A model generated the notes under the pieces. That model ran no database searches. It was not told the DNA's origin and worked only from the letters and a program-made list of their open reading frames with translations. Shown piece after piece: positions 1-7,562 of a stretch of 41,622 nt of DNA. The first letter of the stretch is position 1. Every line of letters starts with the position of its first letter. The position numbers were made by a program, and so were the translations under genes. The DNA lies in the NCBI RefSeq assembly GCF_004217095.1, contig NZ_SHKO01000006.1:1-41622 (forward strand), written 5' to 3'. This stretch comes from Advenella incenata. Lineage in GTDB: Bacteria; Pseudomonadota; Gammaproteobacteria; Burkholderiales; Burkholderiaceae_B.

Positions 1-94
1 TACACAGCACAAGGGTACGCACCGATTAACCCGTGTTCTCGCTTCGCTGCGAGCCGCGCCAGTTAATCGGTGCCGCTGCGCGCCCTTGCCCTGC
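1..94. repeat. Terminal overlap, left copy (circular assembly)
   Basis: These 94 bases recur exactly at 41529-41622, the end of the window. A perfect end-to-end duplicate of this length is what an assembler leaves when it walks round a circle, so the molecule is read as circular with about 41,528 unique bases. A genuine terminal direct repeat of a linear molecule is the less likely alternative. Confidence 0.9.
20..72. repeat. Nested inverted repeat across the circle junction
   Basis: CACCGATTAAC (20-30) is the exact reverse complement of GTTAATCGGTG (62-72). Inside it a second hairpin forms from CTCGC (38-42) and GCGAG (49-53). AAGGG (11-15) can also pair with CCCTT (83-87). Outside, CCGCCTT/GACGCATA at 41499-41517 pairs across the join with TATGCGTC/AAGGCGG at 113-127. 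No T-run follows, so it is not an ordinary terminator. It could be a single-strand initiation or promoter element, a protein site or an RNA leader structure. Confidence 0.7.
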
Positions 95-306
95 TTCGCG
101 TTCTGTCTTTTCTATGCGTCAAGGCGGCTCCGAAAAGCATAACGATAGAACAGTAAATCAACGAAAAGGACGAAATCATGAATACAGCAGAAACACACGA
201 CCTGATTACCTCAAATGAAAACTTGGGTGTTCCCCCCAAACCCTCCAAGGCCCACCAAACAGCATGTGATTTAAACCCTCTTTCTCAACCACAGGAGATC
301 CACAGC

Positions 307-1101
307 ATGAACACTTATGAACAGAAACAAGCCGAGCGTAAAGAACGGTACGAGCAACTTGCCCAAAAAGCAGAATCAGATTCACTAGCCACACTAGACC
401 GCGCGCGCGAAATGTCTAGCTGGATTCCACCGGGACAGCCTATTTTGATCGGACACCACAGTGAAAATCGTGATCGTCGTTTCCGGGAAAAAATTCATAA
501 CACCTATGGAAAGGCTTTTAAAGAATCTGAAAAAGCCGAATATTTCGCACGTAAGGCCGCATCGGTCGGAACTGGTGGTATTTCAAGTGATGATCCGCAA
601 GCCATTGAAAAAATCAAAGCAGAGATTGAACATCTGCGTAACGCCCAGGATCAAATGAAAAAAATCAATGCCGTGATTCGTAGTCGTCGCGGTGATGAAG
701 ATGCACAACTTGACGGATTACTTGCATTAGGTTTTCTGACAAATGAGCAAGCCAAAGAGATTCTAACCCCTGATTGCATGGGCACCATCGGCTTTGCCCG
801 GTTCTCCCTGAGCAATAACAACGCCAACATAAACCGCCTTGAGAAACGTATTAAACATATCGAAGCGGTACGCCAGCGGGCACCAGTGGAGATTAAGACA
901 GATAACTACGAATATCGGGAGGACGGCGACGAAAATCGAGTGATGTTTATCTTTGGTGGGAAACCTGATGATGCTACACGCACCGTTTTAAAAAAGAACG
1001 CTTTTAAATGGTCGCCCCGGCGCAATGCCTGGGTGCGGCATTTAAACAATGCAGGTATTTGGGCTGCTGGACAAGTTCGTAAAGCACTAGACGCCCAGTA
1101 A
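307..1101 (+). CDS. DUF3560-domain protein
   Basis: The product of about 264 residues begins MNTYEQKQAERKERYEQLA, a start recalled as typical of DUF3560 proteins, which are common on plasmids and have no settled function. It is rich in charged helices. A C-terminal part around residues 200-260 is compact and contains KNAFKWSPRRNAWVRHL. An in-frame ATG at 178 with an AAAGGA site would add 43 poorly conserved-looking residues; ATG 307, preceded by CAGGAGATC, is preferred. It is the first gene after the hairpin-rich junction region, and a GC-rich hairpin follows it. Confidence 0.72.
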   Translation: MNTYEQKQAERKERYEQLAQKAESDSLATLDRAREMSSWIPPGQPILIGHHSENRDRRFREKIHNTYGKAFKESEKAEYFARKAASVGTGGISSDDPQAIEKIKAEIEHLRNAQDQMKKINAVIRSRRGDEDAQLDGLLALGFLTNEQAKEILTPDCMGTIGFARFSLSNNNANINRLEKRIKHIEAVRQRAPVEIKTDNYEYREDGDENRVMFIFGGKPDDATRTVLKKNAFKWSPRRNAWVRHLNNAGIWAAGQVRKALDAQ

Positions 1102-1109
1102 ACCATCCT

Positions 1110-1128
1110 GGCCGGGAAATTCCCGGCC
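1110..1128 (+). other. Intercistronic hairpin
   Basis: GGCCGGGAA and TTCCCGGCC form a 9-bp stem around a single A between the DUF3560 gene and the next small gene. It has no T-tract, so it may slow RNA decay or attenuate rather than terminate. Confidence 0.5.
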
Positions 1129-1145
1129 TACTCTGGAGAAACCCA

Positions 1146-1412
1146 ATGAACACCAATGAAACAGATAAAATCGATGTACTTAAAAAGCGGATCGATAATT
1201 TTGTAGCTGATGCCGCGAAGATTCAAGCCGAGCTGGTCAAGGCCAGGGATGAAATGAGGGTGAATTTAGAACTGGTGAACTCAGAGAAATGCAATAGCCA
1301 GGAAGACGAAAAGCTGCGGACTCATATCTTTGAACTGGACGATATTATTATTGATTTTGATAGTCTCATAGATAATCATTTTGACCAGAAAATTGCCGCT
1401 ATTAAATATTAA
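1146..1412 (+). CDS. Small coiled-coil protein, unknown function
   Basis: The protein has 88 residues, is acidic, and is almost entirely helical by composition, with heptad-like spacing of I/L/V in residues 8-60. No catalytic motif is seen. The ATG follows CTGGAGAAACCCA, a good ribosome binding site, 33 bases after the hairpin that closes the DUF3560 gene, so it probably shares that transcript. The family is not recognised. Confidence 0.6.
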   Translation: MNTNETDKIDVLKKRIDNFVADAAKIQAELVKARDEMRVNLELVNSEKCNSQEDEKLRTHIFELDDIIIDFDSLIDNHFDQKIAAIKY

Positions 1413-1461
1413 TGGCTGCCTATTTTTATATTTTGAATTTGAACATTAACAGGTAATGTAT

Positions 1462-1941
1462 ATGCATTCTTTTTTTTCCAGAGTAGATCAAATTAGTATA
1501 GGCATTGCGCTTTCCGTTGGTGTAATTATGGGGGTTTACTATAAAGGCTGGACTCTATTTTTGGTTTTGTTAGCTGCGTTGATAGTGGTAAATGTAGTTG
1601 GAAAACTTCTAAATTCCAAGGCTGGCAAATTTAATTGGCGCTATTATATTATCCCGGTCGTCATGATGATTGTGGTTGCGATTGGTAGCTTTATCATGTC
1701 CATTCAGGAGGCAACGGCCACTGACTATATGACAATAAAGGACAATTTGCAGTGGTCTGATGCTGAAGTAAAGAATTCAGTAAAAGCAGCTCTATCAGAC
1801 GGGAAACTCACCCACAGCGAGTATTTAGATTTATTTGGACTTATGTTTAAAAACAATAAGATGGTTTTAAAAATGGCGCAGTCAGAAAATCTTAGTGAGG
1901 AACGCGAAAAATTGATACAAGCTGTAGACGCACTCAATTAG
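1462..1941 (+). CDS. Membrane protein with cytoplasmic-type tail, unknown
   Basis: Hydrophobic segments lie at about residues 10-25, 30-47 and 60-80. They are followed by a charged tail whose KAALSDGKLTHSEYLDLFGLM stretch recalls a helical TerB-like or EF-like module. ATG 1462 sits 8 bases after AACAGG; ATG 1456 is too close to it. The function is unknown. Its 3' end runs towards the convergent umuC gene, 13 bases away. Confidence 0.6.
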   Translation: MHSFFSRVDQISIGIALSVGVIMGVYYKGWTLFLVLLAALIVVNVVGKLLNSKAGKFNWRYYIIPVVMMIVVAIGSFIMSIQEATATDYMTIKDNLQWSDAEVKNSVKAALSDGKLTHSEYLDLFGLMFKNNKMVLKMAQSENLSEEREKLIQAVDALN

Positions 1942-1954
1942 ATGCCTTGATTGA

Positions 1955-3232
1955 CTATGCTCTAACGGTTAAAACTTCATCCCAGGACGTTGTATAACTT
2001 TGAGTTTTGCGCTCTTGTCTCATAAACCATTGTTCTTTGTTATGGATACCCGCGCTGGCAGCTTTGACTGTCCCTCGTCCGAATCGCTTGTTAAGTACGT
2101 CTACCGTTTCCATTAATGCCCTGCTTTCTTCTACTGATTCAGCCTCGCTAAAAAGATCGCCTTGGATCTTTAGCGCTGGCTCAATGTCAAATAGCATTAC
2201 CCCCGCTTTTGAATAATTAAAGCCAGGACGAAATATTTTATTCAGGCAGGACAATGCAGTATGAATCATCGCCGCAGTGTCTGAAGTTGCACCCGAAGGG
2301 AAATAAGCAATCAGACTATTGGAATATTGTTTGTCTTTTCTAAATGGGCTTGTCCTGATAAATACTTGTATACCGCCAGCAATTGATTCTTGCGCTCGTA
2401 ATTTTTTCGCTGCAATGGCGGTAAATTCTGATATTGCCTCGGCTAATTGGGATTGTGTAGTGACAAGTGAGCCAAAGGAACGGGAAGTAATTATTTGCTT
2501 TTTGGGCGTCGTGTCCGGCTCTAGCTCGATGCGCGAAATACCGCGTAGCTCCTGAATGGTTTTCCCCAGGACAATAGAAAATTCATGCCGTGCTACTTCC
2601 GGATCTAGTTTAGCGAGATCCAGCACAGTATGAATACCCATTTGGTACAGTCGTTTTGATATCTGGCGCCCTACCCCCCAAACCTCCTTTACATCAATAT
2701 GGCGCATCTCATGGGCTAGTTCTTGGCGTGTTAACGAGGTTAAGTCACAGACGCCGTTCCACCGATTTTGTTTTTTGGCTAAGTGGTTAGCGAATTTCGC
2801 CAAAGTACGAGTTGGCCCACTTCCCACGCATGTGGGAATCCCAACGTTTCGCATGACATCAGCGCGAATCTGTTGACCATATTTTGTTAAATCATCACCA
2901 AAATTTGAGAGCGTCAAAAAACATTCATCCACGGAATACACCAGTTGATCAGCCGAAAATCGACCTATGATTTCCATCATTCTGTCTGAGAGGTCTTGAT
3001 ATAACGGGAAATTTGCGGAAAGCCCTATAAGCCCTGCTGAGTCAACTAAATGTTTTATTTTGAACCATGGATCACCCATTGCAATGCCTAACGCTTTTGC
3101 TTCATCGCTGCGAGCGATGGCGCAGCCGTCGTTGGATGACAAAACAATAACGGGCTTGCCTTTAAGGGATGGTCGAAATACACGTTCACAGCTCACGTAA
3201 AACGCATTGCCGTCAATCAGCAGAAATATCAT
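1955..3232 (-). CDS. umuC: UmuC-type DNA polymerase V catalytic subunit
   Basis: This is a Y-family translesion polymerase subunit of about 425 residues. It starts [19 protein letters not shown], with catalytic Asp7 in motif I, and YSVDECFL carries the second acidic pair (Asp102, Glu103). An HhH region, a little-finger domain and a DUF4113-like tail ([10 protein letters not shown]...[10 protein letters not shown]) complete it. The ATG at 3232 overlaps the umuD stop as ATGA, a translational coupling. A 15-residue upstream extension exists but would overlap umuD. Plasmid homologues are MucB, ImpB and RumB. With UmuD' it should copy past lesions under SOS control. Confidence 0.95.
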   Translation of the reverse strand: MIFLLIDGNAFYVSCERVFRPSLKGKPVIVLSSNDGCAIARSDEAKALGIAMGDPWFKIKHLVDSAGLIGLSANFPLYQDLSDRMMEIIGRFSADQLVYSVDECFLTLSNFGDDLTKYGQQIRADVMRNVGIPTCVGSGPTRTLAKFANHLAKKQNRWNGVCDLTSLTRQELAHEMRHIDVKEVWGVGRQISKRLYQMGIHTVLDLAKLDPEVARHEFSIVLGKTIQELRGISRIELEPDTTPKKQIITSRSFGSLVTTQSQLAEAISEFTAIAAKKLRAQESIAGGIQVFIRTSPFRKDKQYSNSLIAYFPSGATSDTAAMIHTALSCLNKIFRPGFNYSKAGVMLFDIEPALKIQGDLFSEAESVEESRALMETVDVLNKRFGRGTVKAASAGIHNKEQWFMRQERKTQSYTTSWDEVLTVRA

Positions 3233-3651
3233 AGTGTGGACTTGATAATATAGGTGACGACTCCCCATATCGCCCACTCCTGGCCCTGGACAGGAACGAT
3301 ATCTGGATAGGTGACATTTTCTGCTCGTAGTTTGATAATGCCATTTTTTTTAAAGAGCCGCTTCACCGTAACATCGCCATTAATTTCAGCGATCACAATA
3401 TGGTTATGCCTGGGCTCGATCGAGCGATCGACAATGACATGATCCCCATCGTCAATGCCTGCATCTTTCATGCTGAATCCTTTGATGCACATGAAATAGG
3501 TGCTGACCGGATTCTTAACAAGAATATCCCCTATGTTTATTCTGTTTACGGCCAAATCCGCAGCTGGCGAGGGGAAGCCTGCCGGCGTCTTACTCAAAAC
3601 CTGTTGTATGGCCGGGGCTTCAGCCTCAATAAGTTGGCAGTCGATTATCAT
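3229..3651 (-). CDS. umuD: UmuD-type SOS mutagenesis protein (S24 peptidase fold)
   Basis: From ATG 3651 the protein has 140 residues, and its key residues fall at the E. coli UmuD numbers: Ser60 in GFSMKD and Lys97 in VTVKRL. Its self-cleavage site is Ala24-Gly25 in [11 protein letters not shown] (E. coli has Cys-Gly). This agreement fixes the start; a longer form beginning at 3693 is unlikely. RecA-stimulated autocleavage gives UmuD', which joins UmuC. A LexA box lies 12-27 bases upstream of the start. The ribosome binding site is weak. Confidence 0.95.
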   Translation of the reverse strand: MIIDCQLIEAEAPAIQQVLSKTPAGFPSPAADLAVNRINIGDILVKNPVSTYFMCIKGFSMKDAGIDDGDHVIVDRSIEPRHNHIVIAEINGDVTVKRLFKKNGIIKLRAENVTYPDIVPVQGQEWAIWGVVTYIIKSTL

Positions 3652-3662
3652 AATAAATACCA

Positions 3663-3678
3663 CTGTATAAACATACAG
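3663..3678 (-). promoter_or_regulatory. LexA box controlling umuDC
   Basis: CTGTATAAACATACAG matches the beta/gamma-proteobacterial SOS box CTGT-N8-ACAG perfectly. It overlaps the likely -10 of the leftward umuDC promoter, with a candidate -35 TTGAGG upstream, so LexA bound here would block transcription. It is the only such box I found in the window. Confidence 0.9.
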
Positions 3679-3753
3679 TATTTTATACCTCAAAATTTAG
3701 TTTGGCACGGTAAAGAATTGCGGCCGTAACAAATGAGGCGATACCCGGGCATG

Positions 3754-3782
3754 TTGCGTTTTTTGCAACTTTTTGGTATGAT
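3754..3782 (+). promoter_or_regulatory. Promoter of the 3.8-kb small RNA
   Basis: TTGCGT (3754-3759) and an extended -10, TGGTATGAT (core TATGAT 3777-3782), are separated by 17 bp. Transcription would start near 3789, point away from umuD and run into the terminator at 3885-3913. Confidence 0.65.
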
Positions 3783-3788
3783 GATTAC

Positions 3789-3914
3789 ATCAGCGTATGA
3801 ACGGAAGCCGAAAGGCGCGTTGACCCACCGGAAACGGTCTCAGCCCATGTGCGGAGATATTCAAGAGGTTCCGATTAGTTTCAAAAAAGCCCCATACTTT
3901 GTATGGGGCTTTTC
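3789..3914 (+). ncRNA. Structured small RNA, C4 antisense RNA-like
   Basis: A stand-alone transcript of about 125 nt is defined by its own promoter and an intrinsic terminator, with no convincing ORF. CGGAA (3802-3806) pairs with TTCCG (3869-3873). Inside this stem are the GAAA-tetraloop hairpins GCC-GAAA-GGC (3807-3816) and ACCG-GAAA-CGGT (3827-3838), followed by a third arm in TGTGCGGAGATATTCAAG. The layout and these strings recall the C4 antisense RNA of phages P1/P7 and relatives, where it blocks antirepressor synthesis. That match is from memory and untested. The target here is unknown. Confidence 0.6.
3885..3913. terminator. Bidirectional intrinsic terminator
   Basis: AAAAGCCCCATAC and GTATGGGGCTTTT form a perfect 13-bp stem with a TTT loop. 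It ends the rightward small RNA and lies just past the stop of the leftward gene at 3917-4465, so it can serve both directions (T-runs on each strand). Confidence 0.88.
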
Positions 3915-3916
3915 CT

Positions 3917-4465
3917 TTATGGGGCCGGTCTTGTTGCTTTACCCTGTAGAACGTTGTTTAAAATCACAAAAAAATTAATTTTTTTATTCCGCCTTCCTGC
4001 TGGCTTATTTGTGTATTCCCTGTCGCGAGGATAGGCAGTAATTACAAATATCTGAAGTTTGCTATCCCTGCCTGCTGGCTTAGAAACCGAAAAATATATC
4101 TCATAATCTTCGACAACCCCTTGTTCATTTATATGTTTAATTGAGAAGTAGGTGCTGTGATTTGTATGAAAACACGCTGACATAGGCAATTGTTCAACAA
4201 TCGTTTTTAGACTCTTGGACAATTCATAGCGTCTAGTATCAAATATTCTTGTTTCTTTAGCGTCACTATAAGCATATGGGGTCTTTGTAGACTCTCCTGA
4301 TTCCGGTCCCCGAGTGAAGCAATGCAAGCTGAAAGAAATTTCAACGACATATTTTCTTTCAGGGTTATCCCCCTTAGCTGGCTGAACATAGGTATGCACA
4401 TATTTATCTAAGTGGGTTAGCTCATATGTTTGCTCTGCGAGGCAGAACGGTCGCCAGCTATTCAT
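3917..4465 (-). CDS. Conserved-looking protein of unknown function
   Basis: The product has 182 residues. Its N-terminal part (THLDKYVHTYVQ...YVVEISFSLHCFTRG) and later short beta-strand-like segments (YFSIKHIN, YEIYFSVSK) suggest a compact beta-rich fold. I recall similar proteins on prophages and mobile elements but cannot name a function. The basic tail is low in conserved features. It converges on the small RNA and shares its terminator. The ATG at 4465 has no strong ribosome binding site. Confidence 0.65.
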   Translation of the reverse strand: MNSWRPFCLAEQTYELTHLDKYVHTYVQPAKGDNPERKYVVEISFSLHCFTRGPESGESTKTPYAYSDAKETRIFDTRRYELSKSLKTIVEQLPMSACFHTNHSTYFSIKHINEQGVVEDYEIYFSVSKPAGRDSKLQIFVITAYPRDREYTNKPAGRRNKKINFFVILNNVLQGKATRPAP

Positions 4466-4638
4466 TCTAGAAATTGATGGTTAAGGGAAAACAGGATTCT
4501 ACAATTTTTATCACATAAGACATGCAGGAACTGCAGGCTATAGCGTAAACCAGATGTCTAAAAAACCACCGTTTTAAAGACCTGTTGGCCAACCTGCCCT
4601 AGCCCGTCAATATTTACGCCTTTTTGTCTTTTTTCTTA

Positions 4639-4685
4639 TCTATAAATCTATGTATATTAATGGTATAGTTTTATATGTTTATAGA
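4639..4685. promoter_or_regulatory. AT-rich inverted repeat before the resolvase operon
   Basis: TCTATAAA (4639-4646) and TTTATAGA (4678-4685) are perfect inverted copies 31 bases apart, with further TAT-rich half-elements between them, 17 bases before the ATG of the first gene of the resolvase operon. This is a plausible operator or a resolution (res) subsite for the serine recombinase. The promoter should also lie here, but no single -10/-35 pair is convincing. Confidence 0.45.
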
Positions 4686-4702
4686 CGTTGGGTTATTTCT
4701 TT

Positions 4703-5011
4703 ATGGATGATGCTAACAAAAACTTTGGGGCTGGCAGCAGCCAGGCGCAAAACAGCGGCACTCAGCAGAGTGACGAACTTCTTTTATTGAATGAACGCGA
4801 TGAAAAGATTCACGCCTGGTTGACCAGCGCAACTACACCAGGCCAGATACAGGCAGCGATTGCGAAACTCAATGGCAAGAAGCCCTATATTTCTAATATC
4901 TGCAAAATTTTAAAAATTGATCCGCCTGCAGATATTTTCGTGACACCCAAAACAGAGGTACATAAGAAAGTGGCAGAGATACGGGCCATTCTGAATAAGG
5001 GCAATAAATGA
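4703..5011 (+). CDS. Small protein upstream of the resolvase, unknown
   Basis: The product is about 102 residues: a polar, Gln/Ser/Asn-rich N-terminus (residues 1-30), then a helical domain (residues 35-100). No family is recognised. ATG 4703 is chosen over an in-frame TTG at 4688. Its stop overlaps the resolvase start as ATGA, so the two are translationally coupled and the protein probably assists or regulates recombination. Confidence 0.6.
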   Translation: MDDANKNFGAGSSQAQNSGTQQSDELLLLNERDEKIHAWLTSATTPGQIQAAIAKLNGKKPYISNICKILKIDPPADIFVTPKTEVHKKVAEIRAILNKGNK

Positions 5012-5565
5012 AAATTGGATATGCGCGTGTTTCAACGCAGGAACAAAACCTTGATATGCAGATTAGGGCTTTAGAAGAGGTAGGTTGTTCCAAGATATAC
5101 ACCGAGCAACAAAGTGCCAGGAAAGACAGGCCAGAGCTTGCAAAGGCCATCGAGCATTTGCGCGAAGGCGATATTTTTGTTGTGTGGAAAATTGACCGCC
5201 TGGGAAGATCAGTTAAGGAGCTGGTGACGCTTCTACAAGAATTTGAAAGCCGGAAAATTGATATTGTTTTTATCAAAGATGGCATTGATACCAGTACATC
5301 GACCGGCAGATTTTTATTCACCATTATTTCTGCATTTGCAGAACTGGAATTAAACATCATCCGCGAACGCACCATGGAGGGCTTAAAAGCGGCCCGAGCG
5401 CGGGGGAAAAACGGTGGGCGACCCAAAGCATTAACTAAATCTCAAATCCAGCAGTTACGCGCTATGCACGCTGATAAAAGCATTCCAGTAAAGGACATTC
5501 AGAATGCATTAGGCATTAGTCGCGCCACAGTGTATAAATATTTAAAAATGGATTCAACACAATGA
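5008..5565 (+). CDS. Serine recombinase, resolvase/invertase family
   Basis: The 185-residue protein opens MKIGYARVSTQEQNLDMQ, with nucleophile Ser9 and conserved Arg7. WKIDRLGRS follows near residue 70, then the long E-helix (ERTMEGLKAARARG), and finally a C-terminal HTH (VKDIQNALGISRATVYKYL). This is the Tn3/ParA-type resolvase layout. On a plasmid it would resolve multimers. It starts in an ATGA overlap with the upstream small gene and ends in another ATGA overlap with the DUF192 gene. A candidate res or operator region is at 4639-4685. Confidence 0.93.
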   Translation: MKIGYARVSTQEQNLDMQIRALEEVGCSKIYTEQQSARKDRPELAKAIEHLREGDIFVVWKIDRLGRSVKELVTLLQEFESRKIDIVFIKDGIDTSTSTGRFLFTIISAFAELELNIIRERTMEGLKAARARGKNGGRPKALTKSQIQQLRAMHADKSIPVKDIQNALGISRATVYKYLKMDSTQ

Positions 5566-5999
5566 AAAGTCTCTTAGCAAGCGCAAGTTTAGCCATTTTG
5601 GTTATGTCTTACCTGCCTGCGGCCAGCGCCGATATGTTGGTATGTGATCTACATTTTTCTAATGGTCAATCACTCAAATCTGTGCCTGTTGCTACAACCT
5701 TGCCTCAAATGGAAAAAGGACTGTCACAACGTAAAGATATTGGGCCTGGGATGCTGTTTGCATGGCCGCAAGCAGAACTCCGCACATTTTGGATGCGTGA
5801 TACCTGGGTTCCCCTTTCTATTGGTTTTTTTGACGAAGCCGGGAAATTATTTAAGATCGAGGACATGCAGCCCAATTCTGATACACATCATGAGTCAGGC
5901 TTGCCTGCCCGTTATGCGTTGGAACTCGCAGCCGGACAATACCCAATCGTTGGGCTAAGACCGGGCGATTTTTTATCGGTTGGAGAGTGTAAAAAATAA
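5562..5999 (+). CDS. Exported DUF192-family protein
   Basis: The 145-residue protein has a signal peptide (MKSLLASASLAILVMSYLPA, cut near ASA at residues 21-23). The DUF192 core follows: EKGLSQRKDIGPGMLF, the FWMRDTWVPLSIGFFD block, and RYALEL...G...GD near the end. DUF192 proteins are small periplasmic proteins of unknown biochemical role. The gene overlaps the resolvase stop as ATGA, which is unusual company and suggests shared expression rather than shared function. Confidence 0.9.
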   Translation: MKSLLASASLAILVMSYLPAASADMLVCDLHFSNGQSLKSVPVATTLPQMEKGLSQRKDIGPGMLFAWPQAELRTFWMRDTWVPLSIGFFDEAGKLFKIEDMQPNSDTHHESGLPARYALELAAGQYPIVGLRPGDFLSVGECKK

Positions 6000-6000
6000 C

Positions 6001-6029
6001 TTGTAGCGCGTAAAGCATCATGCTACAAT
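6001..6029 (+). promoter_or_regulatory. higBA promoter with overlapping operator
   Basis: TTGTAG (6001-6006), a 17-bp spacer and TACAAT (6024-6029) form a sigma70-like promoter. TTGTAGC (6001-6007) and GCTACAA (6022-6028) are perfect inverted copies overlapping both boxes, the expected place for the HigA (or HigBA) autorepressor. Confidence 0.7.
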
Positions 6030-6066
6030 TAATTTAATCCTGTATTGCTTAGGAATCCGGTTTTCA

Positions 6067-6345
6067 ATGATCATTTCTTTCAAACACAAAGGTTTAGAAG
6101 TCCTTTATAAAACCGGTTCAGCAAAGGGAGTTTTACCGACTCATGCGCCCAGGCTCAAGCTACTACTAGCTGCCCTGGACGCGGCAAGAACGCCGGAAAG
6201 CCTAAATTTGCCAAGTATGCGTTTGCATATGCTCAAAGGCAATTACAAAGGTTTTTATTCAATCACAGTAAGCGGCAATTGGCGGCTTATTTTTAGATTT
6301 GTCGATGCAAATGTTGAATTAGTGAATTATTTGGACTATCACTAA
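6067..6345 (+). CDS. higB: HigB-type toxin (RelE fold mRNA interferase)
   Basis: The 92-residue protein belongs to the plasmid-maintenance killer (HigB/RelE-like) family. Typical features are KGLEVLYKTG near the start, LNLPSMRLHMLKGNYKGFYSI in the middle, and a closing beta-sheet with WRLIFRF and the family-typical YLDYH end. Family members cut mRNA at the ribosome. The toxin gene precedes the antitoxin by 13 bp, the usual higBA order, and is expressed from the palindrome-bearing promoter at 6001-6029. Confidence 0.93.
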   Translation: MIISFKHKGLEVLYKTGSAKGVLPTHAPRLKLLLAALDAARTPESLNLPSMRLHMLKGNYKGFYSITVSGNWRLIFRFVDANVELVNYLDYH

Positions 6346-6358
6346 AAAGGTACACATT

Positions 6359-6637
6359 ATGATGAAAGATCACCCACACCCTGGCGAACTGATTAGAGCT
6401 GACGTTATTGATCATTCCGGCCTGGACGTCACTGAGGCTGCAGCACGTCTTGGCGTCTCCAGAACTACCCTATCGCGCCTGTTAAACGGTCATATTGGGA
6501 TCAGCCCTGAAATGGCGCTGCGTCTCGAAAGAGCGGGTCTAAGCAATGCTCGCTTTTGGATGGACTTGCAAACTAATTATGAACTTTCCAGAATCATGAG
6601 CAAGGATATCGGGAAAGTATCTTCGCTGGTGAATTGA
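6359..6637 (+). CDS. higA: HigA-type antitoxin (XRE HTH)
   Basis: The 92-residue protein opens HPHPGELIRADVI, a hallmark of HigA. An HTH follows (DVTEAAARLGVSRTTLSRLLNG), then ISPEMALRLERA. It should neutralise HigB and repress the 6001-6029 promoter. AAAAAGG before the tandem ATGs at 6359/6362 is the ribosome binding site. The pair would stabilise the plasmid, which fits its place next to the replication gene. Confidence 0.93.
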   Translation: MMKDHPHPGELIRADVIDHSGLDVTEAAARLGVSRTTLSRLLNGHIGISPEMALRLERAGLSNARFWMDLQTNYELSRIMSKDIGKVSSLVN

Positions 6638-6670
6638 GTTTAGACGCTTTCAATATTTAGGGTAAATGCA

Positions 6671-7558
6671 ATGAGACGACAGCAAACAAAACGATCCGAT
6701 TCTGAGCTTCATGAGAAATCACTAGCTATCCAGCGGAAAAATTATTTGCAAGCCAAAGGCATTGACCCGGATGGCAACACGCAGTTAGCCATTCAATTTC
6801 CGGAAATTATCGGAAACCGCACCGACCTGCGCCATATTCCGAATGACTATTGCAGAAGTTCTTTATTTACTGCAAGGAACAATAATCAGCCAAGAAAGAA
6901 CCTGCTGCGCAATCGGCTGTTTCATCTTCATGATGTTGAAATCCTTTATACAGGCTCAGAACTACGGGCTGTAGACGATGAATTAGTATGGATGCAACTG
7001 GTTCATTATGCCAAGGATACCGACTTTGGCAGCACCTTTGAATTTGATTTGACGGATCTATTACGCGATTTAAATTGGCCTCGCAGCGGGGACGGTTATT
7101 CGCGCTTGCGCGAATGCATTAGCCGTCTTCGCGCTACTGAAATCCTGATTACTAATAAAAAAGCCTATGGTGTCAGTGGATCGTTCAGTTTGATCGAGTA
7201 CGATAGTTTGAACGATAACAACGGCGATCAAATGACCTATTTCGTTCGCATGAATCAGAAAATAATGCTGCTATTCGCAGGCAATCTTTTTACTTCCCAC
7301 AATTGGGAAATCTATAAAAAGTTGAGCCCGGCAACCCGCCGCCTGGCCGACTACGTTAACTCGCATAGAACGCCCTTGCCGTTAAGCGTAAGCAATTTTG
7401 CTAACCTGTGCGGCATCGAGATTAAATCGCCTACACGCACCCGCCAGTGGGCAAAACAGAAGTGTGAGGAACTTAAAAAAATAGGCATTGTTGAGGATAT
7501 TTTTGTTGAAAATGACTCTATTCATTTTCGCAGGCGTACCTCAAAAATCGATAGTTGA
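6671..7558 (+). CDS. trfA: TrfA-family plasmid replication initiator
   Basis: The 295-residue protein resembles IncP TrfA: RSSLFTARNNNQPRKNLLRN, HDVEILYTGSELRAVDDELVW, MLLFAGNLFTSHNWEIYKKLSP and TRRLADYVNSHR all follow the family pattern in order. TrfA proteins bind oriV iterons and load the host helicase. The iterons and DnaA boxes lie directly downstream (7630-8077), and one inverted iteron copy sits inside its last codons (7536-7550). The ATG follows AGGGTAAATGCA. The N-terminal 50 residues are less conserved. Confidence 0.95.
   Translation: MRRQQTKRSDSELHEKSLAIQRKNYLQAKGIDPDGNTQLAIQFPEIIGNRTDLRHIPNDYCRSSLFTARNNNQPRKNLLRNRLFHLHDVEILYTGSELRAVDDELVWMQLVHYAKDTDFGSTFEFDLTDLLRDLNWPRSGDGYSRLRECISRLRATEILITNKKAYGVSGSFSLIEYDSLNDNNGDQMTYFVRMNQKIMLLFAGNLFTSHNWEIYKKLSPATRRLADYVNSHRTPLPLSVSNFANLCGIEIKSPTRTRQWAKQKCEELKKIGIVEDIFVENDSIHFRRRTSKIDS
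7536..7550 (-). repeat. Inverted iteron copy inside the 3' end of trfA
   Basis: GTACCTCAAAAATCG is the reverse complement of the iteron core CGATTTTTGAGGTAC. It lies in the last codons of trfA, opposite in direction to the oriV array. An opposed iteron here could handcuff with the array or let TrfA bind its own gene. Confidence 0.7.
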
Positions 7559-7562
7559 GGAA

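Noticed and set aside
178-306. Upstream in-frame start of the DUF3560 gene
   Set aside because: The extra 43 residues look unconserved, and the ATG at 307 with CAGGAG fits the family start MNTYE. Not fully excluded, since AAAGGA precedes 178.
3733-3978. Plus-strand reading frame of 81 codons over the small RNA and terminator
   Set aside because: It crosses a strong promoter and a perfect intrinsic terminator, has no ribosome binding site, and its peptide has no coherent pattern.
4893-5426. Minus-strand 177-codon frame opposite the resolvase
   Set aside because: Antisense shadow of a clear serine recombinase.
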